Source of the DNA: Narthecium ossifragum
Taxonomy: Eukaryota > Streptophyta > Magnoliopsida > Dioscoreales > Nartheciaceae
Length of the DNA: 64,000 nt
Reading direction: 5' to 3'
NCBI GenBank assembly: GCA_963920575.1
Contig: OY986966.1
Coordinates: forward strand, 22,825,656-22,889,655
In this document: piece by piece, positions 21,348 through 36,300 of the stretch
Numbering within the stretch: position 1 is the first letter of the stretch
How the letters are laid out: each line of letters starts with the position of its first letter
Notes under the pieces: generated by a model
What the model was told of the DNA's origin: nothing
The model's input: only the letters and a program-made list of their open reading frames with translations
Databases searched by the model: none
Program-made: the position numbers and the translations under genes

Positions 21348-24300
21348 TCAACCTGAAACTGAACTTTTCTTTCTCGGATTCACATACTTTCTATGCTTTT
21401 GGGCTTTTGCGGTTGCAGCAGATCTGGAAACTACTCTAAGCTGTTTGAATTTATTTTCCTTCTTTTCTCCATGAAACTTGTTGCCTCCCATGGGCCTGTC
21501 ATTGATATTCCTCCATGTTTTATTCTTATTGGAACTTTTAAAGGTATTAGCCGTGTATGTTGACTGGCTTTTTTCACCAACACCCTTTGTATACCTAGTA
21601 TTATTAGTGGCAGAGTGCATTTCTTGTCTCCTCCTTTTTCTCTCTCTGGGAACATACGAAGAAGCCTCAGAATGCCTCTCTGGTGGATTTGGTTTGCTTG
21701 CATGTAGTCGTTTCTGTCTTCTGAACATATAAATAAATACTAAGCTATGAGAAATTCATAAAATCAAGATGCAGAGTTTAAAAGAACCCATAGGATGAGT
21801 AGAACTAAGGGATCAGACCCTGTGGTTACTGAATCAGTTGGTTCCAGTGCTATCTCATTATCAACTACGCCCTTCGAATTTTTCTTCCTATGGCGCACCT
21901 GTAAATCCATCCAAAGAAAGAAGATAAGCAGCAACATTAGTTCACAAGATGGTAGACTTCCAAAAGGAATAGATGGGAGCAGACAAAAGAGATAACTGAA
22001 GGTTCTTGATGCACCCAGTACAAAAAGTTTTGGCACAGAATGTCGTTTTATGCTTAGAAGCAAGTTTGTGAACAACAGGTATTAAACTCATCTGATCCAC
22101 GCTCGGGGGTCCTTTTTCTGTTATATTTCCCTTTGGCACTCATGGGGTATGCTAAAAGTTACCACTGACTTCTTCAAATCTTGTTTCATTTAGCTCCCAT
22201 TACCGCTTCGCATTTCTATGGTTTAAGTGATAATCTAGACACTAAAAACTGCGACATATTTGGTAATTGCTAAATTTACTTCCTCTACCTACCAACAACA
22301 GACTTGATGCATTTCAAAAAGTGCAGTAACCAGCAAACAAGAAAACTAAGAGATGTAACAATAGAGTGCCAGCATCACACGTCAAAATTTGTTTGTCACA
22401 TACCGTATGATTATCGAACACTGCATGGACTGCTAAAACAATCAAACACTGTATGGAATCCTAGGATCACCTACAACTCACTGCACACTTATCGATTCTT
22501 CCCGTCCTACATAAACAAAAAAGGCAGCCTAAAGATCATTGAGACTGTAGATAGCATAGGCAACAGGTCTCGAGGGAGATCGAGCCTGGAGATCTCTTGG
22601 GGAGTTGCTAACAGAGGAAGGAATCTTCTCGAGTAATAAATGCTGATCACAGATTTTCGTGTTATTAAATGTGAGAACTTCAGCTTATTGTACGTCTCTT
22701 TTTCAGGTTATTATGTGTTACATTTTCAGGATATTATATGAGGCAGTTGTAAGATTTCCAGGTTATATATGACATGATAAACAGAAAGCATGCTATAACA
22801 TAATTTTATGTTTTCATGCTGTAACATTTTTATTTCAAAGATCCTAACGTTTCCATGTTAGCATAAGCTGGAAATCACAAAGCTTTACGCTACTATATGC
22901 ATAAGCTTCATGGATTTTGGGACTTCATATAGTCCGGAAATTTATCATATATTTAAAAAAAGAATAAAGATTTGTCTATAAGGCCACGTCGCATGTGCAT
23001 TTGCCCTCTAATCGATAGTGAGATACCAATTGATTGATCTATTCCATTGATAGTGAGATACTGATAGATTACATCAATCAATCGTTACCTCACTACCGAT
23101 CCGATTATTGGTACATTCAATCGGCAGTGAGATATCAATTGATAGATCTAGTCCATCAGGATTGTTCTACCGATGGACTAGATCAACCAATCGGTATCTC
23201 ACTACTGATTCGAGCGCATGTGCAGTGTACATGCTCTTAGCCATTGTACACAAATCAGTGCTCTTAAAAACATCAAACAAACAATGATGAGCCTTGAGTC
23301 TTAGTTTACTTGGGGGGTGTTTGGTTGCAACAGACTTGATGGAACCAATTCAATGAGCGGAAAATGATTCCCATTTGCCCAATTCCATTGTTTGGCTCAA
23401 AAATAAAATGGAATGGAATTCCACATATCCCCCCCCCCACAAAAAAAAAAAAAAAAAAAAGAACGGCGGCCTCCGCTCATTTTATCTTAATGTTAATGGT
23501 TAAAATATCTCAAATACCCTTAGGGAAAAAATTAATTACAAAGAATTAAGGGAAAATGGGTTAAATAAAAAAAATTAACATATACTTTTGTCATTTAACA
23601 AAATATCAAAAGCAACAAATTCGATTGATTCAACATCATTTGATACTGACCAACCAAATACCAAAACCAATAGACATAAGAATCACCGTTAATTAGGGAT
23701 GGCAACGGGGCGGGGTGGACCCCGCATCTTAAACTACGACCCCTACCCCGCCATGCATATCCCGCCCCCGTCCCGCTCGACCCCGCCCCAAAAATTTCCA
23801 CACAAATTGAATTCATTATATCTAGTGATACTCTAAAGCAAGGATTGTCATGCCGTTGGCACGCGCCGTGCCGGCAACCCACCGGTACGGTACGCGCCGC
23901 CGGTACGTGCCGGTGCCGGACGGTACGCGCCGGTGCCGGTCCAGATGAGTGAAATTCACTCGTTTTCAACATCTTCAATTGACCAAATATAATCTCTTAT
24001 ACCAGAGTAGAGTGAAAACATATCAAAGTAGTATAATACAATACATGACACGTAATCAACAGCTCAAAAAATTAACATGAATAAGTCATAAAAAAAACTA
24101 AACATCATCAGAAAGTAATATAATAACTAAAATGATTATTAACATAAAATTTTAAAATTTCATATGATACATTTAATTATTAGAAAGTTAGCATTATTAG
24201 CTAAAAAACAATACTAAAAACAATAATTATTATAAAAAAAGCTACTAATTACCATCATTAAATAAAAAATAATAATAAATAACATATTATATGAGGCTTA

Positions 24301-27300
24301 TCAGTAACATCAGCAATTAACTAAAAAATTAACATGAATAAGTCAAAAAAAACTAAATAGCATCAGAAACTAATATAATAACTAAAATGATTATTAACAT
24401 AAAATTTTAAAATTTCATATGATACATTTAATTATTAGCTAAAAAACAATGCTAAAAACAATAATTATTAAAAAAAAAAGCTACTAATTACTAATTCTTA
24501 AAAAATTACCTCGTCTCTCTCTCCTCCCTCCTCCTACCTCTCTCTCTCTTCTCTTTCTCCCCAGGTGGCACTCCACTCCAGAGGCCCTCCTCTTTTTTTC
24601 TCTTCTTCCTCTCTCTCTCTCTCTCTCCTCTCTTTCTCTTTTCTTTCTCCCCAGGCGCTCCACTCCCGAGGCCTCTTTTTTCTTTCTCCCGAGAGCCTCC
24701 TCCTCTCTTTCTTCTCCCGAGCGGTCCCGAGTGGCTCCTCCACTGCCGGCTCCTCCTCCGCCTCCGCCTCCGGCCCTCGCCTCCGCCTCCGGCCCCTCCC
24801 TCCCCCTCGTGCTCCCCCTCGCCTCCGCAGCTCCGCCTCCCCCTCGTGCTCCCCCCCCCCTCCGGTTCTTCCCCTCTCTCTTTCCCTCCTCTTTCCCTCC
24901 TCTCCTCTCTCTTTTTCTCCTCTTTCCCTCCTTCCCCTCTCTTTCTCTCCTCTTTCCGGCTCCCCTGTTTCTCTCCTCTTCTCCCTCCTCCGGCTCCTCT
25001 GTTCCTCCCCTCTCTCTTTCTCTCCTCCCTCCTTAGGAATTTCTTCCCTCCTTCCCTCCCTCCCTCCTTACCCTCCGGCTATAAATCAGTGAAGTGAAGC
25101 TGTCGGTGGCAAGTGGGAAGAATTAAGTGGGTGTCGGTGGCAAGTGGGAAGAAGGCTGTCGGCGATACAGCTCCGGTACGGTACGTATCGTGTACGTACC
25201 GGGCGATACCGTATGTATCGCCCGGCACATATCCGGCACCCCCCCGATACCGATTCGGGGGGGTTTTTTGCCCCGGTTTGCAGCCGGTCCGGTACATACC
25301 GGGCGGCACGGCCGGTACGCGTCCGGCACGGCAATCCTTGCTCTAAAGAATTGTCATCTTTGTTAATAGGATCAACAGTTATAGGCTTTCTACAAGAAAC
25401 CAATTAAAGCCCAACCAGCCTATTATTAATCTTGTACAGCTATATTTTCCTAAATAAGTAGCTATACTAATAGGTATAGAATATCCTGGCACAGCTATGC
25501 TTGCCTAAAATAGATAGCCATACTTATTGGCATAAAATTGCCAATCACAACATACATTTCCTTGTATAGAACACTCTGTATAATGAAAAGTCTCAGAATG
25601 ATGAAAGCATTAAGTCAATTTGACATGATATAAGAGCCAGGTTCGTTGGTTTTCAAATCCGGGTTTTTTTTTGGATTTCTGTTTGGCATTCTTTGCTTCA
25701 ATCACAATGTCAACAGAGGCTGTTTTAGTTCGTTTCACTGGAAAGAACTACTCTGCGTGGGAATTTCAGTTCAAGATGTTTCTCAAGGGCAAAGAGATGT
25801 GGGATCACATGGTGGCTCATCTAAAGCACCAAGTGAGGCTAAGGATTTCACTCAATAGGAGACCAAGGATGCTAAGATTATCTCGTGGATTTTCGGGTCC
25901 ATTGAGCCACACATGGTGAACAATTTGTGATCTTTCGGCACAACCAAGGAGATGTGGGATTACATGAAGCGAGTTTACAACCAAGACAACAATGCAAGGC
26001 GGTTTCAGTTAGAGCTGGAGATTGGAAATTACAACCAATGTAGTCTCTCTATTTAGGATTATTATTCTGGTTTCTAAATCTATGGAGCGAGTATTCAGGG
26101 ATTATTCATGCTAAGGTAGCAAAAGCGACGCTACCTGCTCTTCAAGAGATTCATGCTTGACAGCAGCCGTGATCAATTTTTGATGAAACACAGACCAGAA
26201 TTTGAAGCTACTAGGGCTGCGCTATTGAACAGACATCATGTTCCCTCTTTGGAGATTTGTCTGAGTGAATAGCATCGTGTGGAGCAGCGGATTGTTACTC
26301 AGGCTAATCTAGCACAAGAGAGACTTCCTTCAGAAGTTATTAATATTGCTTATGCTGCTCAACGGAAGGGCAGCAGCAAGGCTAAGATTCAGTGCTACTG
26401 CTGCAAGGAATTCGGTCATATTGCTCGACACTGCAGTAAGAAATTTTGCACCTATTGTAAGCAGTCCGGACACATCATTAAAGAGTGCTCTACACGCCCA
26501 TAGAACAGGCAAGCTCATGCCTTTCAAGCTGCAGTCCATGCGTCTTCAATAGTGGATCAACCTGCCAGCTTCCCATCTTCTGCGGCTGCATCAACAAGTA
26601 CTAATCAACCTACCCTTACTCCAGAAATGGTCCAGCAAATGATCATCTCGGCATTTTCAGCCTTGGGGCTTCAAGGTAAGGGTAAAACAGCTTCTCCTCC
26701 ATGGTTTATCGATTCTGGTGCATCGAATCATATGACTGGTTGTTCTGATTCTCTACATAATATCCGAGCCTATAATGGTACACAACACATTTAGATTGCT
26801 AATGGAAGTAATCTTTCGATTACAGCTGTTGGACATCTTGGTTCTCATTTTCGTAATGTGTTCGTGTCACCTGGACTTTCTACTAGTTTGATTTCAATTG
26901 GTCAATTGGTGGATAACAACTATGATGTATATTTTTCTCGTGGTGGATGTCTTGTACAAGATCAGGTGTCGGGGAAAGTGATCGTGAAGGGGCCTAAAAT
27001 GGGTAGATTGTTTCCTCTGCATTTTCATATTCCTAGCCTTATGTCTCTTGCTTGTACTACTGTAACAAATCAAAGTGAGGTTTGGCATAAACGCTTAGGC
27101 CATCCTAACTCTTTGATTTTGTCACATTTGTTAAAGCATGGTTTCTTGGGCAATAAAGATCATTTTTCTTCTCAAAGTTTGTCCTTTGATTGTACTACTT
27201 GTAAACTTAGGAAAAGTAAAACCCTCCCTTTTCCTAATCATGGTAGTCATGCTAAAAAATGCTTTGAGATTATTCATAGTGATGTTTGGGGTGTTACTTC

Positions 27301-30300
27301 ATATCTCATGCCCATTATAAATACTTTATGACGTTCATTGATGATTATAGTCGTTTCACTTGGTGTATTTTCTCCGCTCCAAATCCGATGTTCTTTTTTG
27401 TTTTCAGACCTTTGTGGCTTATATTGAGACTCAATTTTCAACCTGCATTAAGGTCTTAAGGTCTTAAGGTCTGATACTTGTGGAGAACATGTCCCGCAAC
27501 TTTCAAACTTTCTTGCAACTGAAAGGGATCATTTCTCAGAGCTCTTGCCCTTATACACCTCAACAAAACGGCATTGCTGAACATAAAAATCATCATTTGT
27601 TGGATGTTGTTTGAACTTTGTTGCTTGAATCCTTAGTCCCTCCTAAATTTTGGGTTGAAGCCTTGTCCACAACTGTTTATTTGGTTAATCGACAGCCATC
27701 TCAAATTTTGGACTTTGATTCTCCTTATTATCGTCTCTATGGCATACATCTTAGTTATGATACGTTTCATAATTTTGGATATGTTTGCTTTGTTCACTTA
27801 CCTCCTCATGAACGTCACAAGCTTGCTGCCCAGTTGGTTTAATGTGCATTTATGGGTTATAGTCTTGCTCATAAAGGTTTTGTGTGCTATGATGTTGCTG
27901 CTAATCGTCTTTGTATATCTAGAAATGTTGTTTTCTTCGAAAATCAGTTGTTCTTTCCCTCCCATGTTGCCTCGTCTTCTGATCTTATGGTACTTCCTAG
28001 CTTTGATGATCTATGTCGTCCACTTGAGCGCTTTAAACCAGGAATTGTGTATAAGCGACGTCACCCACCTCCACCCCGTCCCAACACTGATCCGCTGCCT
28101 AAGCCTGATGCTCCTGCTCCACGGAGGTCCACCCGAGTCTCACATCCTCCGGATAAGTACGGATTCTCCCATACATCGCTCAATGCGACTGTCTAGTATC
28201 AGAATTCCTACCTCTTATTCCCATGCAATCAAGCATGCATGTTGGGAGAGCCATGCAAGATGAGCTTCAGGCTCTTCAGGAGAATCATACTTTAGATATT
28301 GTTTCTTGTCCTTCTGGTATTAAACCCATTGGTTGTAAATGGGTGTATTCTATCAAGCTGCATTTTGATGGGTCCTTGGACAAATATAAGGCTCGGTTAG
28401 TTGCTCTTGGTAATAGGCAAGAATACGGTGTGGAATACGATGAGACTTTTGCTCCAGTGACTAAGATGACTACAATGCGGACAGTTCTTGCTATTGCAGC
28501 TTCGAAAGGTTAGTCTTTATGACAAATGGACGTAAAAAATGCCTTTCTCCATGGTGACCTCAGGGAAGAGATTTTTATGACTCCACCAGGCTTATTTACT
28601 ACATCTTCTGATGTGTGCAAGCTAAAGCGCTCTCTCTATGGCTTGAAGCAAGCTCCTCGCGCTTGGTTTGATAAGTTTCGCTCCACATTGCTTGACTTCT
28701 CTTTTGCTCAAAGCTAGTATTACTCTTCCTTGTTCCCTCGCAAGACTGAGTGTGGCATTTTCCTTACTTCTGGTTTATGTTGGTGATATAGTTATCACAG
28801 GTTTAGATTTTGTGTTGATTCAGCAACTTCAACAACATCTTCGTGCCTCATTTCATATGAAGGATATCGGGTCGCTTCAGTATTTCTTGGGTCTTGAGGT
28901 GAAATCTGAATCTACCGGTACTTTCTTGCACCAACATAAGTATACACAAGATTTGATTGCTTTGGCCGGTCTTCGGGCTGCTTCTTCTGTTGACACGTCT
29001 TTGGAGGTGAATGTGAAGTATTGTCGTCAGGAGGGTGACATTCTTACTAACCCTTCAATGTACCATCAGTTGGTTGGTAGCTTGAACTATTTGACCATCA
29101 CACAGCCTGACATTTCCTTCGTTGTTCAACAAGTCAGTTTATACAGACCCCTCGGCACCTTCATTTTGCTGTTGTCCGCCGTATTATTCACTATCTAAAG
29201 GGCACTCCAGATAGTGGTTTGTTCTTTCCTACTGGCTCACCAATTCAACTGAGAGCTTACATTGATGCTGATTGGGCTGGCTGCGTAGATACACGACGCT
29301 CAATTCCAGGCTGGTGCATGTTTCTTGGCAATGCACTCATTTCATGGAAGAGCAAGAAACAATATCATGTATCTAAGTCTTCTACTGAGTCTGAGTATCG
29401 CGCCATGTCATCTGCATGTTCTGAAATTATTTGGCTTCGTGGTTTGTTATCTGAGCTCGGATTTCCTCAACTTGTGCCCACTCCTCTTCATGCGGATAAT
29501 ACTAGTGCTATTCAGATTGCTGCTAATCCTGTCTTTCACGAGCGAACCAAGCACATTGAGGTGGACTGTCATGTCATTCGTGAGGCTTTTGACAGACGTG
29601 TCATCACTCTTCCTCATATTGCCACGGTATTTAAACTGCTGATGTGTTTACAAGGCTATGACTTGACAATTTCATTAGTTCCTAGTTGGCAAATTGATGC
29701 TTCTTGATCAGCCAACATCAATTTGAGGGGGGATGTTAATAGGATCAGCAGTTATAGGTTTTCTACAGGAAACCTATTAAAGCCCAGCCAGCCTATTATT
29801 AATCTTGTGCATCTATATTTTCCTACATAAGTAGCTATACTAATAGGTATAGAATATCCTGGCACAACTATGCTTGCCTAAAATAGATAGTCATACTTAT
29901 TGGCATAAAATTGCCAATCACAACATACATTTCCTTGTATATAACACTCTATATAATGAAAAGTCTCAGAATGATGAAGGCATTCAGTCAATTTGACGAT
30001 CTTAAAAAGCAATTCAAACAAAACTTGTCTCAATGAACGATCCAAACATAAATTATATCAAAAACAACTCAAAAACTGATTTATAATAGGGGTCATTAAT
30101 TGTTAAACATCTAATTGTTATGCATGTGAACATAATCTAGCTATGTAGGAGGCATTTCCTGATCATATCGAAGCATGCTGATTATATCAAAGACACTGTA
30201 TTAGAGCTACTAACTGGAATCCATCAATGAAGCTACAAGTTCAAGTTGTCTTCAAATGTCAGTGGTTGAGCCATTGAGGATGAGTAACTTCAAAGGTACA

Positions 30301-33300
30301 CTAAGGGTGTGTTTGGTTGGTGAAATCAAATGGTGCATGCATCATCTGATGCGCACCTTTTTTGCTCCACCGTTTGGTTGGGAGGGTGCATCAAACAATG
30401 CACCCATAAAGTAGAGTGGAGGAATGGCATGAAGCAGGTTTGCTGTGTGATAGCATGCATTGTGGGAAACCACCTCACGGGCGCGCGATAGTGTTTGGTT
30501 CACCCGAACCAAACAAACCCTAACTGAGTCATTGATGCTTGAGTTCAAAAGAGCTGATACTTGTAGGACCACCTGTTGGCTCCAGAGCCCTATTCTACCT
30601 TATGTTAGCGTCATTTGAAGTACTTATCACAGGCATTGGGAGTGCTACCATTGGATACCCTACAACACTCTAGGGTAAAATCATAAGTTACATTTGCATA
30701 TTTCATGTGTATATGAGAAAGTTATGTATGCTAAGCCCGTATGTTTAATAAGCATAATAAGCGAGGGGTTGTTTTACAAATGAAAGACTAAGTAGCTTTC
30801 AAATGCAAAATATGATGTTTGAGATAAAACTTGGTGGAGAACAAAATTTAAAAGTGGCTTTATACATTAAGACTTGATGGAATTCAATTAACTACAAATG
30901 TTACTTTCCTACTGGGCTTAGTGCTCATGAGATTATTTCTGTCTTCTCTTTTAGATACTCAAGGATTTGTGTAGAATTCGGACTGGGACCAAGCAATTGG
31001 TGAATTAAGATTCATACCATATAAATATTATATTATAAGTTGTTATTACTAGCAATTTAGAAGTTTGTAGAGATTATGACTGTTTGAAATTTTAGGATAG
31101 TCAATTAGATTGGGATTCATTCTGACACACGTATGATGGTTAGTCAGTATGATGGTTAATCAATTAGCTTTCTTTTAATCTACTATAGAAAGATATGGAG
31201 TAGTTATGCTCACATCAAGATTCCAATATAGAGGATGACCATTTGTGTCCAGGATTTGGGACACGACAAAAATAATATAGAGCTTAATGGATGGAGCAAC
31301 AATGGGCAAATTCAAATCTCAAAACTAAGATGAAAGTTAATTCTTCTCAATGAAACCTTAGCCGGTAATCCCTAAGAACGTGCTAAAACTTTACAGAGAA
31401 ATCCACCTTATCAAAGTTCTTAGAAAATTGGCACATTCCCAAGCAGATTTGGCTCCTAGAGAGAGATTCCGAGCCAGATGCAGATCTCAAACATACGATG
31501 AGAGGCGACCATTTTCCATGGAATCTTGGCCAGGTATCTCAAGGCATTTGCTGAGACTTTACAAAGAATCCACCTTATCCAAGTTCTTAAACAAGATTAT
31601 ATGTACAAAATGACCCTTAATGACTCCTTTTCATATCCACTCATGTCTAAATATGCAAACTTCTTGTCAGTTGTACAAAGACATTGCCCCTCGAGTTCCA
31701 AATATTTGTAGTTGTGTAGACTTTTTGTGAGAAGCTAGAAGAATTTCCCCCTTATTTAATTCCCTTTCCTCCCGCGTAACTAATTTGGATCCTCATACTT
31801 TATTCAAAATCGACCCAACTGGCTCGTCTACTAGAGCAGTTGGTTGAGCCTTTTCGATCCAGAAGACACCCACCATTACAGGTTCTTCAATTTAAGTGAC
31901 GGAAAATCATCCCCTTCTCATTTTTTCATCTCGTCACTCCTAAACCTCAAGCTTGGAGCAGCCATGAGAAGTCCTTGGCCTAACCAGAAACCTCGCTGAA
32001 GTGACCAGAGTTGTTGGAGTCGCAGATGACTCCTTTCCTTGGGCCGAGGACATGCAGAGTTCGCAATTGAAAATCCTTTCAATTCTAGTTTGAGGTAGGA
32101 AATTAACCCATCTTGTTTCCTGCATTTCGAGCCACAGAACCTAGCAAGCGTGATATACTTTTGGTTTTCTGTTGTGATAGATCGTTGGTTTATAGCAGTC
32201 TTGGGAAACCCTACTTTTCTTCAAAAGGAAAATTTTAATCACAATGTTGCCTTAAAGGTGATAGAAACTTAGAGAAAATGTTGGATCAAGTGGGGAAATC
32301 CTCCCCAAATATTTCCCTCGAATTTTTGACAAGATTTGTGCTAAAGCTGGCAGAAAATTCGGTCTAGGAAATCTAGACACCATCAGCTCGATCTAGCGAG
32401 GACACTGAGTGATGGGCAGTCTGTGCTTCAGTTGCTCGAGTGAACTCTAGGGCCACTTGAGCGGGTAGTTCATCATTGTGTGGAATCTACAGAGTAAGCT
32501 CATTAGAGTAAGTGTTGGTGCCGCTCAAGCGAGTGATCCACTTTGATGTTGCTCCATGTGGCGGCACAAGGTCAGTGTGGAGTATTGGCAAATATCGTGC
32601 TGCTTATAAATCGACATGGTATGTGCCGTCAGCACAATAATTGTTTCGTTATAATCTACAATCCATGTTGCATTTCGGCAAATGAGCACAACAAATGTGC
32701 ATGGATAACCGTGCTAGTAGCCGCGTCTTATCGGTCTTTGTTCGGCACAAGAACGTGCCGACACTTGGCACAAACTCGGTGCCAACAGCAATGACCCTTT
32801 TCAAGATGGAATGTACTTGCCATGGAGCCAAAGGCGAGTATTTGCATCACCTCAGGATATAAAAGGCGCAATACATATTGGTGGGCACTCTGGATGTGCT
32901 GACCGACACGACGATCTATGTGTGTGAGCACGTGTAGATGTGTAAAGATGAATGTGTTCATGCGTATGTAAAGCAGTTTTGTGAGCTTCTAATCTAACAT
33001 AAAAACATTGTCATATCGAAAAGAGTTGCAATATGAAGATGACAGTGAAGTAGGCAACTTTGGGTTTCTGAGAGAAACAAAAGATTGAAAAATAACATAA
33101 AGAGCAAACTCTAAAACTATGCGTACAAAAGCATACTTTACCTCTACAGTATCTTTAACGAATTTCTTGAATTTCTCAGGCACAAGTATCTCAACAGCAT
33201 CTGAACCACATTTTCTTATCAGAATTTCAAGGATGATAACTACCTGCATTGTAAATAGAGTTGGTTAATCATGAAGAACAAGATTAGTTGGGAAAGGGTT

Positions 33301-36300
33301 CATGCAAAATAGAAGTTAATGGAATGCGCGCCTTTGATCTGAAATGATGCTTGGAAACAGATGACCAAGGCAATATTGCGTCCATAATCTCTGGTAAGAG
33401 CCTCAACAAGTCATCTGAACTCAAGGAAGAGGCTAAAACTTTAATAAAACCTAACACTGCCTGTTCCACATATAAACAACATGAGATAGAAAAAGGTAAG
33501 CAAGCAATCCAAGCAATTCCACTAATATGAGGACTTACTTTTATAACTTCATTATCTTTTTTTTGCATCAAAATTAAGACCGATGGTATTAGGTTTGGTA
33601 TGAGAGATACGGCGGTGTTGTTGTATATAAGCACTGAAAGGGCAGCCACAGCTCCACTGATTATGTGAGGAGATGGACTAGAAAGATAGCCCATTACCTA
33701 AAAGAAAGAGATGTTAATCTAGGGAAAAAAAAATACAACAAACAGTTGTATAATTTGCAAAAAGAAGCTAATAGTCCAATGCAGCGGAGAAACAAGTTGT
33801 AAAGAGCAACTTGCTTAGACTTGTTATATCATCACCATCCAGCCCTGATCCAACCAAGCAGGACAGACAACTAACTCAATCGCTGATCACCAATCCTTCC
33901 TTTCAGGGTCAATATGACTGGTACAAGATTCTTAATTTGCCGAGAGTTTCTATCCATAGTTAGTTTGCTTGGAGCAAAACTCATGAACAACAATGCAAAT
34001 TGAATTAGGCAAAATTTCATATTTCGATGATCTATAGGCAATCTCAGCAATCATCACTACTCATTTTCAAAAACAACAGGATCATGTATGGTGTCCATAC
34101 TCAGGAACCATATATTTCCTAACTTCTGTTTACCTACTCTTTGCAGGAAAAAACTCAACCTCCTAACATTTGTGAAATTTAATGAAAGTAATACTTAATA
34201 CGAAATTGTTATCTCCAGTTCTAATAGTTGAATAATAAGTACCCACTCATCACCTGCTCTTCCCATCTATTGCCAATTTGCCATGACATAATGATGCACT
34301 CTTTGCAGCAATTTCAATAATCGATGACCATTAAAGTGCGTAATAGATAGACAGCAACAGAAACAGCAGAAATTGATCCAAAAGATGTACGACCACAATC
34401 TGGAAATACTGGGAGCGGAAAATTGTATAGTGGCAACTGAACAGACAACACTAGACAAGATGCACAACGAAGAAAATGGAGTGATTAAATTTTTGAGCCA
34501 ATACAGTTCGTCAATCACAATGAAGCAGCTGAACTATTGGAGATGGCTTACATACATGAATGACAACAAGCTAACGGTCATTTTTTGCACTTATGTCCTA
34601 CATGTACTACTGGCTTTGAGGTGATCGCAATGAATATGATCATAAAGGTAGACATCAGCAAACCAACCACGAAAATAATAACATGAATCAGGATGCATCG
34701 CACCGCGCGATGCACCCTCCACGGTGATCCTATGTTTGGTTCACCACGCATCAACTAATGCATGTATCGTGTGATGCATCTTTGAGGCCAAATCATGCAT
34801 CGTATGAAACGGCCATTTGCACCCATCTGCGGTGCATCTCCTATATATTCAATAAAGTTATGTGAACATTAAATTATGTTAACATTATTTTAATTTCAAT
34901 AAAGTCATTATATTATGACATATTAATATATATATATATATATATATATTCAATAAAGTTATATGAACATTAATATATGTGTAAGTTTATTGCGTCATTA
35001 TGTGAACATTTAAATTTAACATTTAATGTATAGTCTATATATATATATATTAAAATTTAATTTTATTGCATCATTATGTGAACATTATATGAGTAATATG
35101 TATATATGTATATATGTATGTATGTATATATATACAAAGGATCAGGGTGCATCGGCTGATCCAAAAGACAAACCAAACAAATGCATATACTGTCAAATGC
35201 ATGTACCACCTGACGTATGGATCCCACGATCCCTCTACACCAGCGATTCAAGCAACCAAACACACCCATGGTTACATAAAAGCATCACATATAGGTTGTG
35301 ATGAAAAACTGACAATGGTACCGAAATTCTAACCATATGAAGCAGTCGCCTTAAATGTGACTCGGAATCAGCAGACTGAGAGCACTCCAAGCTACAACTT
35401 ATACAAAGGAGTGCATCATATGCCAGCTTCCTAGATTCTTTCTTTGACTGCAGAAGCACACAAAAGTTAATCCAATGAAGCCAAAAGTACAAAAACAGAT
35501 TAAGAGAGGAGAAGTTTTGCGATTGAATGGCTAGCAAATATTATATCATTCAAGGAATGGAAGACAACCTTAAGTGTCAGTATGATTTCATTCAATACCA
35601 AAAATGCCTTTTCCATGTTCTCCTCATTCCTCTGCAAACAACAATGACATATTAAAGCACTCAATTAATACAAACAACAATCTAAAAGAAACTAGAATAA
35701 CCACATTATATGATATGATACTTCAGCACCTTTGGTTGTAATTAGTCTAATGAAGCATCTATTATTTGTTAGCAAGTCCTCCTGGAAAAATACTCTAATA
35801 AGTAACAACATCAGACATGATTAGCCACCTTTATAGGCCAGCATTTGGACCTGATTAGACACATTTATAGGCCAACCACGTTTCAACTTCCAAGGCACAT
35901 TTATTTGAAAATGCACCACCCAGAGCAGTATTTTTATTCTCTCTTGAGGTCGAGTAATTGTACAACTTAGTTATGAAAAAGGAGATGGACCGCCTTCTCA
36001 CTAATATTATACGCAAGTGTTGTTTCCCTACCCTATTATTTGCTATTTCTTCTATTGCATTAGCCTCTTTCTCCTCCTCATTTTACATCTCCATTACCTT
36101 TAGACTAAATCGTATGTCATGAAGTAATTATGCAGGCATGAAGCAGAGTACCCAAAGGCACTGAGCTAGATCTTAGGTTGTCAAACTCCACTAAAAACAT
36201 ACCAAGTTGTGACTTACCCAATACAAGAGCCAATACTCGACATCACTTTTCCCTGAACGTAGGAAATTAGCAGATTTAAGCATTTAACAACCAAAACAGG

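Larger units (their letters stand above)
25361..29998 (+). mobile_element. Ty1/copia retrotransposon, decayed, TSD ATCTT
   Basis: Two 265-bp LTRs (25361-25625 and 29734-29998) flank a gag-pol remnant. ATCTT at 25356-25360 and 29999-30003 is a perfect 5-bp duplication. By eye I count about 15 differences between the LTRs, near 6 per cent. The primer site TGATATAAGAGCCAGG is a worn form of the copia TGGTATCAGAGC site (initiator Met tRNA). The element sits in intron 16 of the RRP12-like gene, antisense to it, 12 bases past the 8-bp duplication of the hAT-like element. Confidence 0.92.
21899..33141 (-). other. Intron 16 of RRP12-like gene, 11.2 kb
   Basis: Donor GTAAAG at 33141 and acceptor ACAG before 21898; phase 0 on both sides, joining FVKDTVE to VRHRKKNSK. 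It holds a foldback element (about 22990-23232), hAT-like and Tourist-like miniature elements and a decayed copia element. The stretches 22000-22980 and 30530-33140 hold no gene I can recognise. A weak direct repeat (ACTTTACA.AGA...CCACCTTATC) occurs at about 31388 and 31556. Confidence 0.85.

Noticed and set aside
24565..25097. Long Ser/Leu/Pro-rich frames
   Set aside because: Product of the C/T-rich tract inside hAT-like copy 1.
25079..25407. Four or more overlapping frames near the right end of hAT-like copy 1
   Set aside because: They reflect the stop-poor GGTACG/CCGGTACG subterminal repeats; no protein family.
32330..32560. Possible gypsy LTR remnant with GCTCGAG-like phrases in intron 16
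   Set aside because: The phrases are suggestive, but there are no termini, duplication or coding neighbour to support it.
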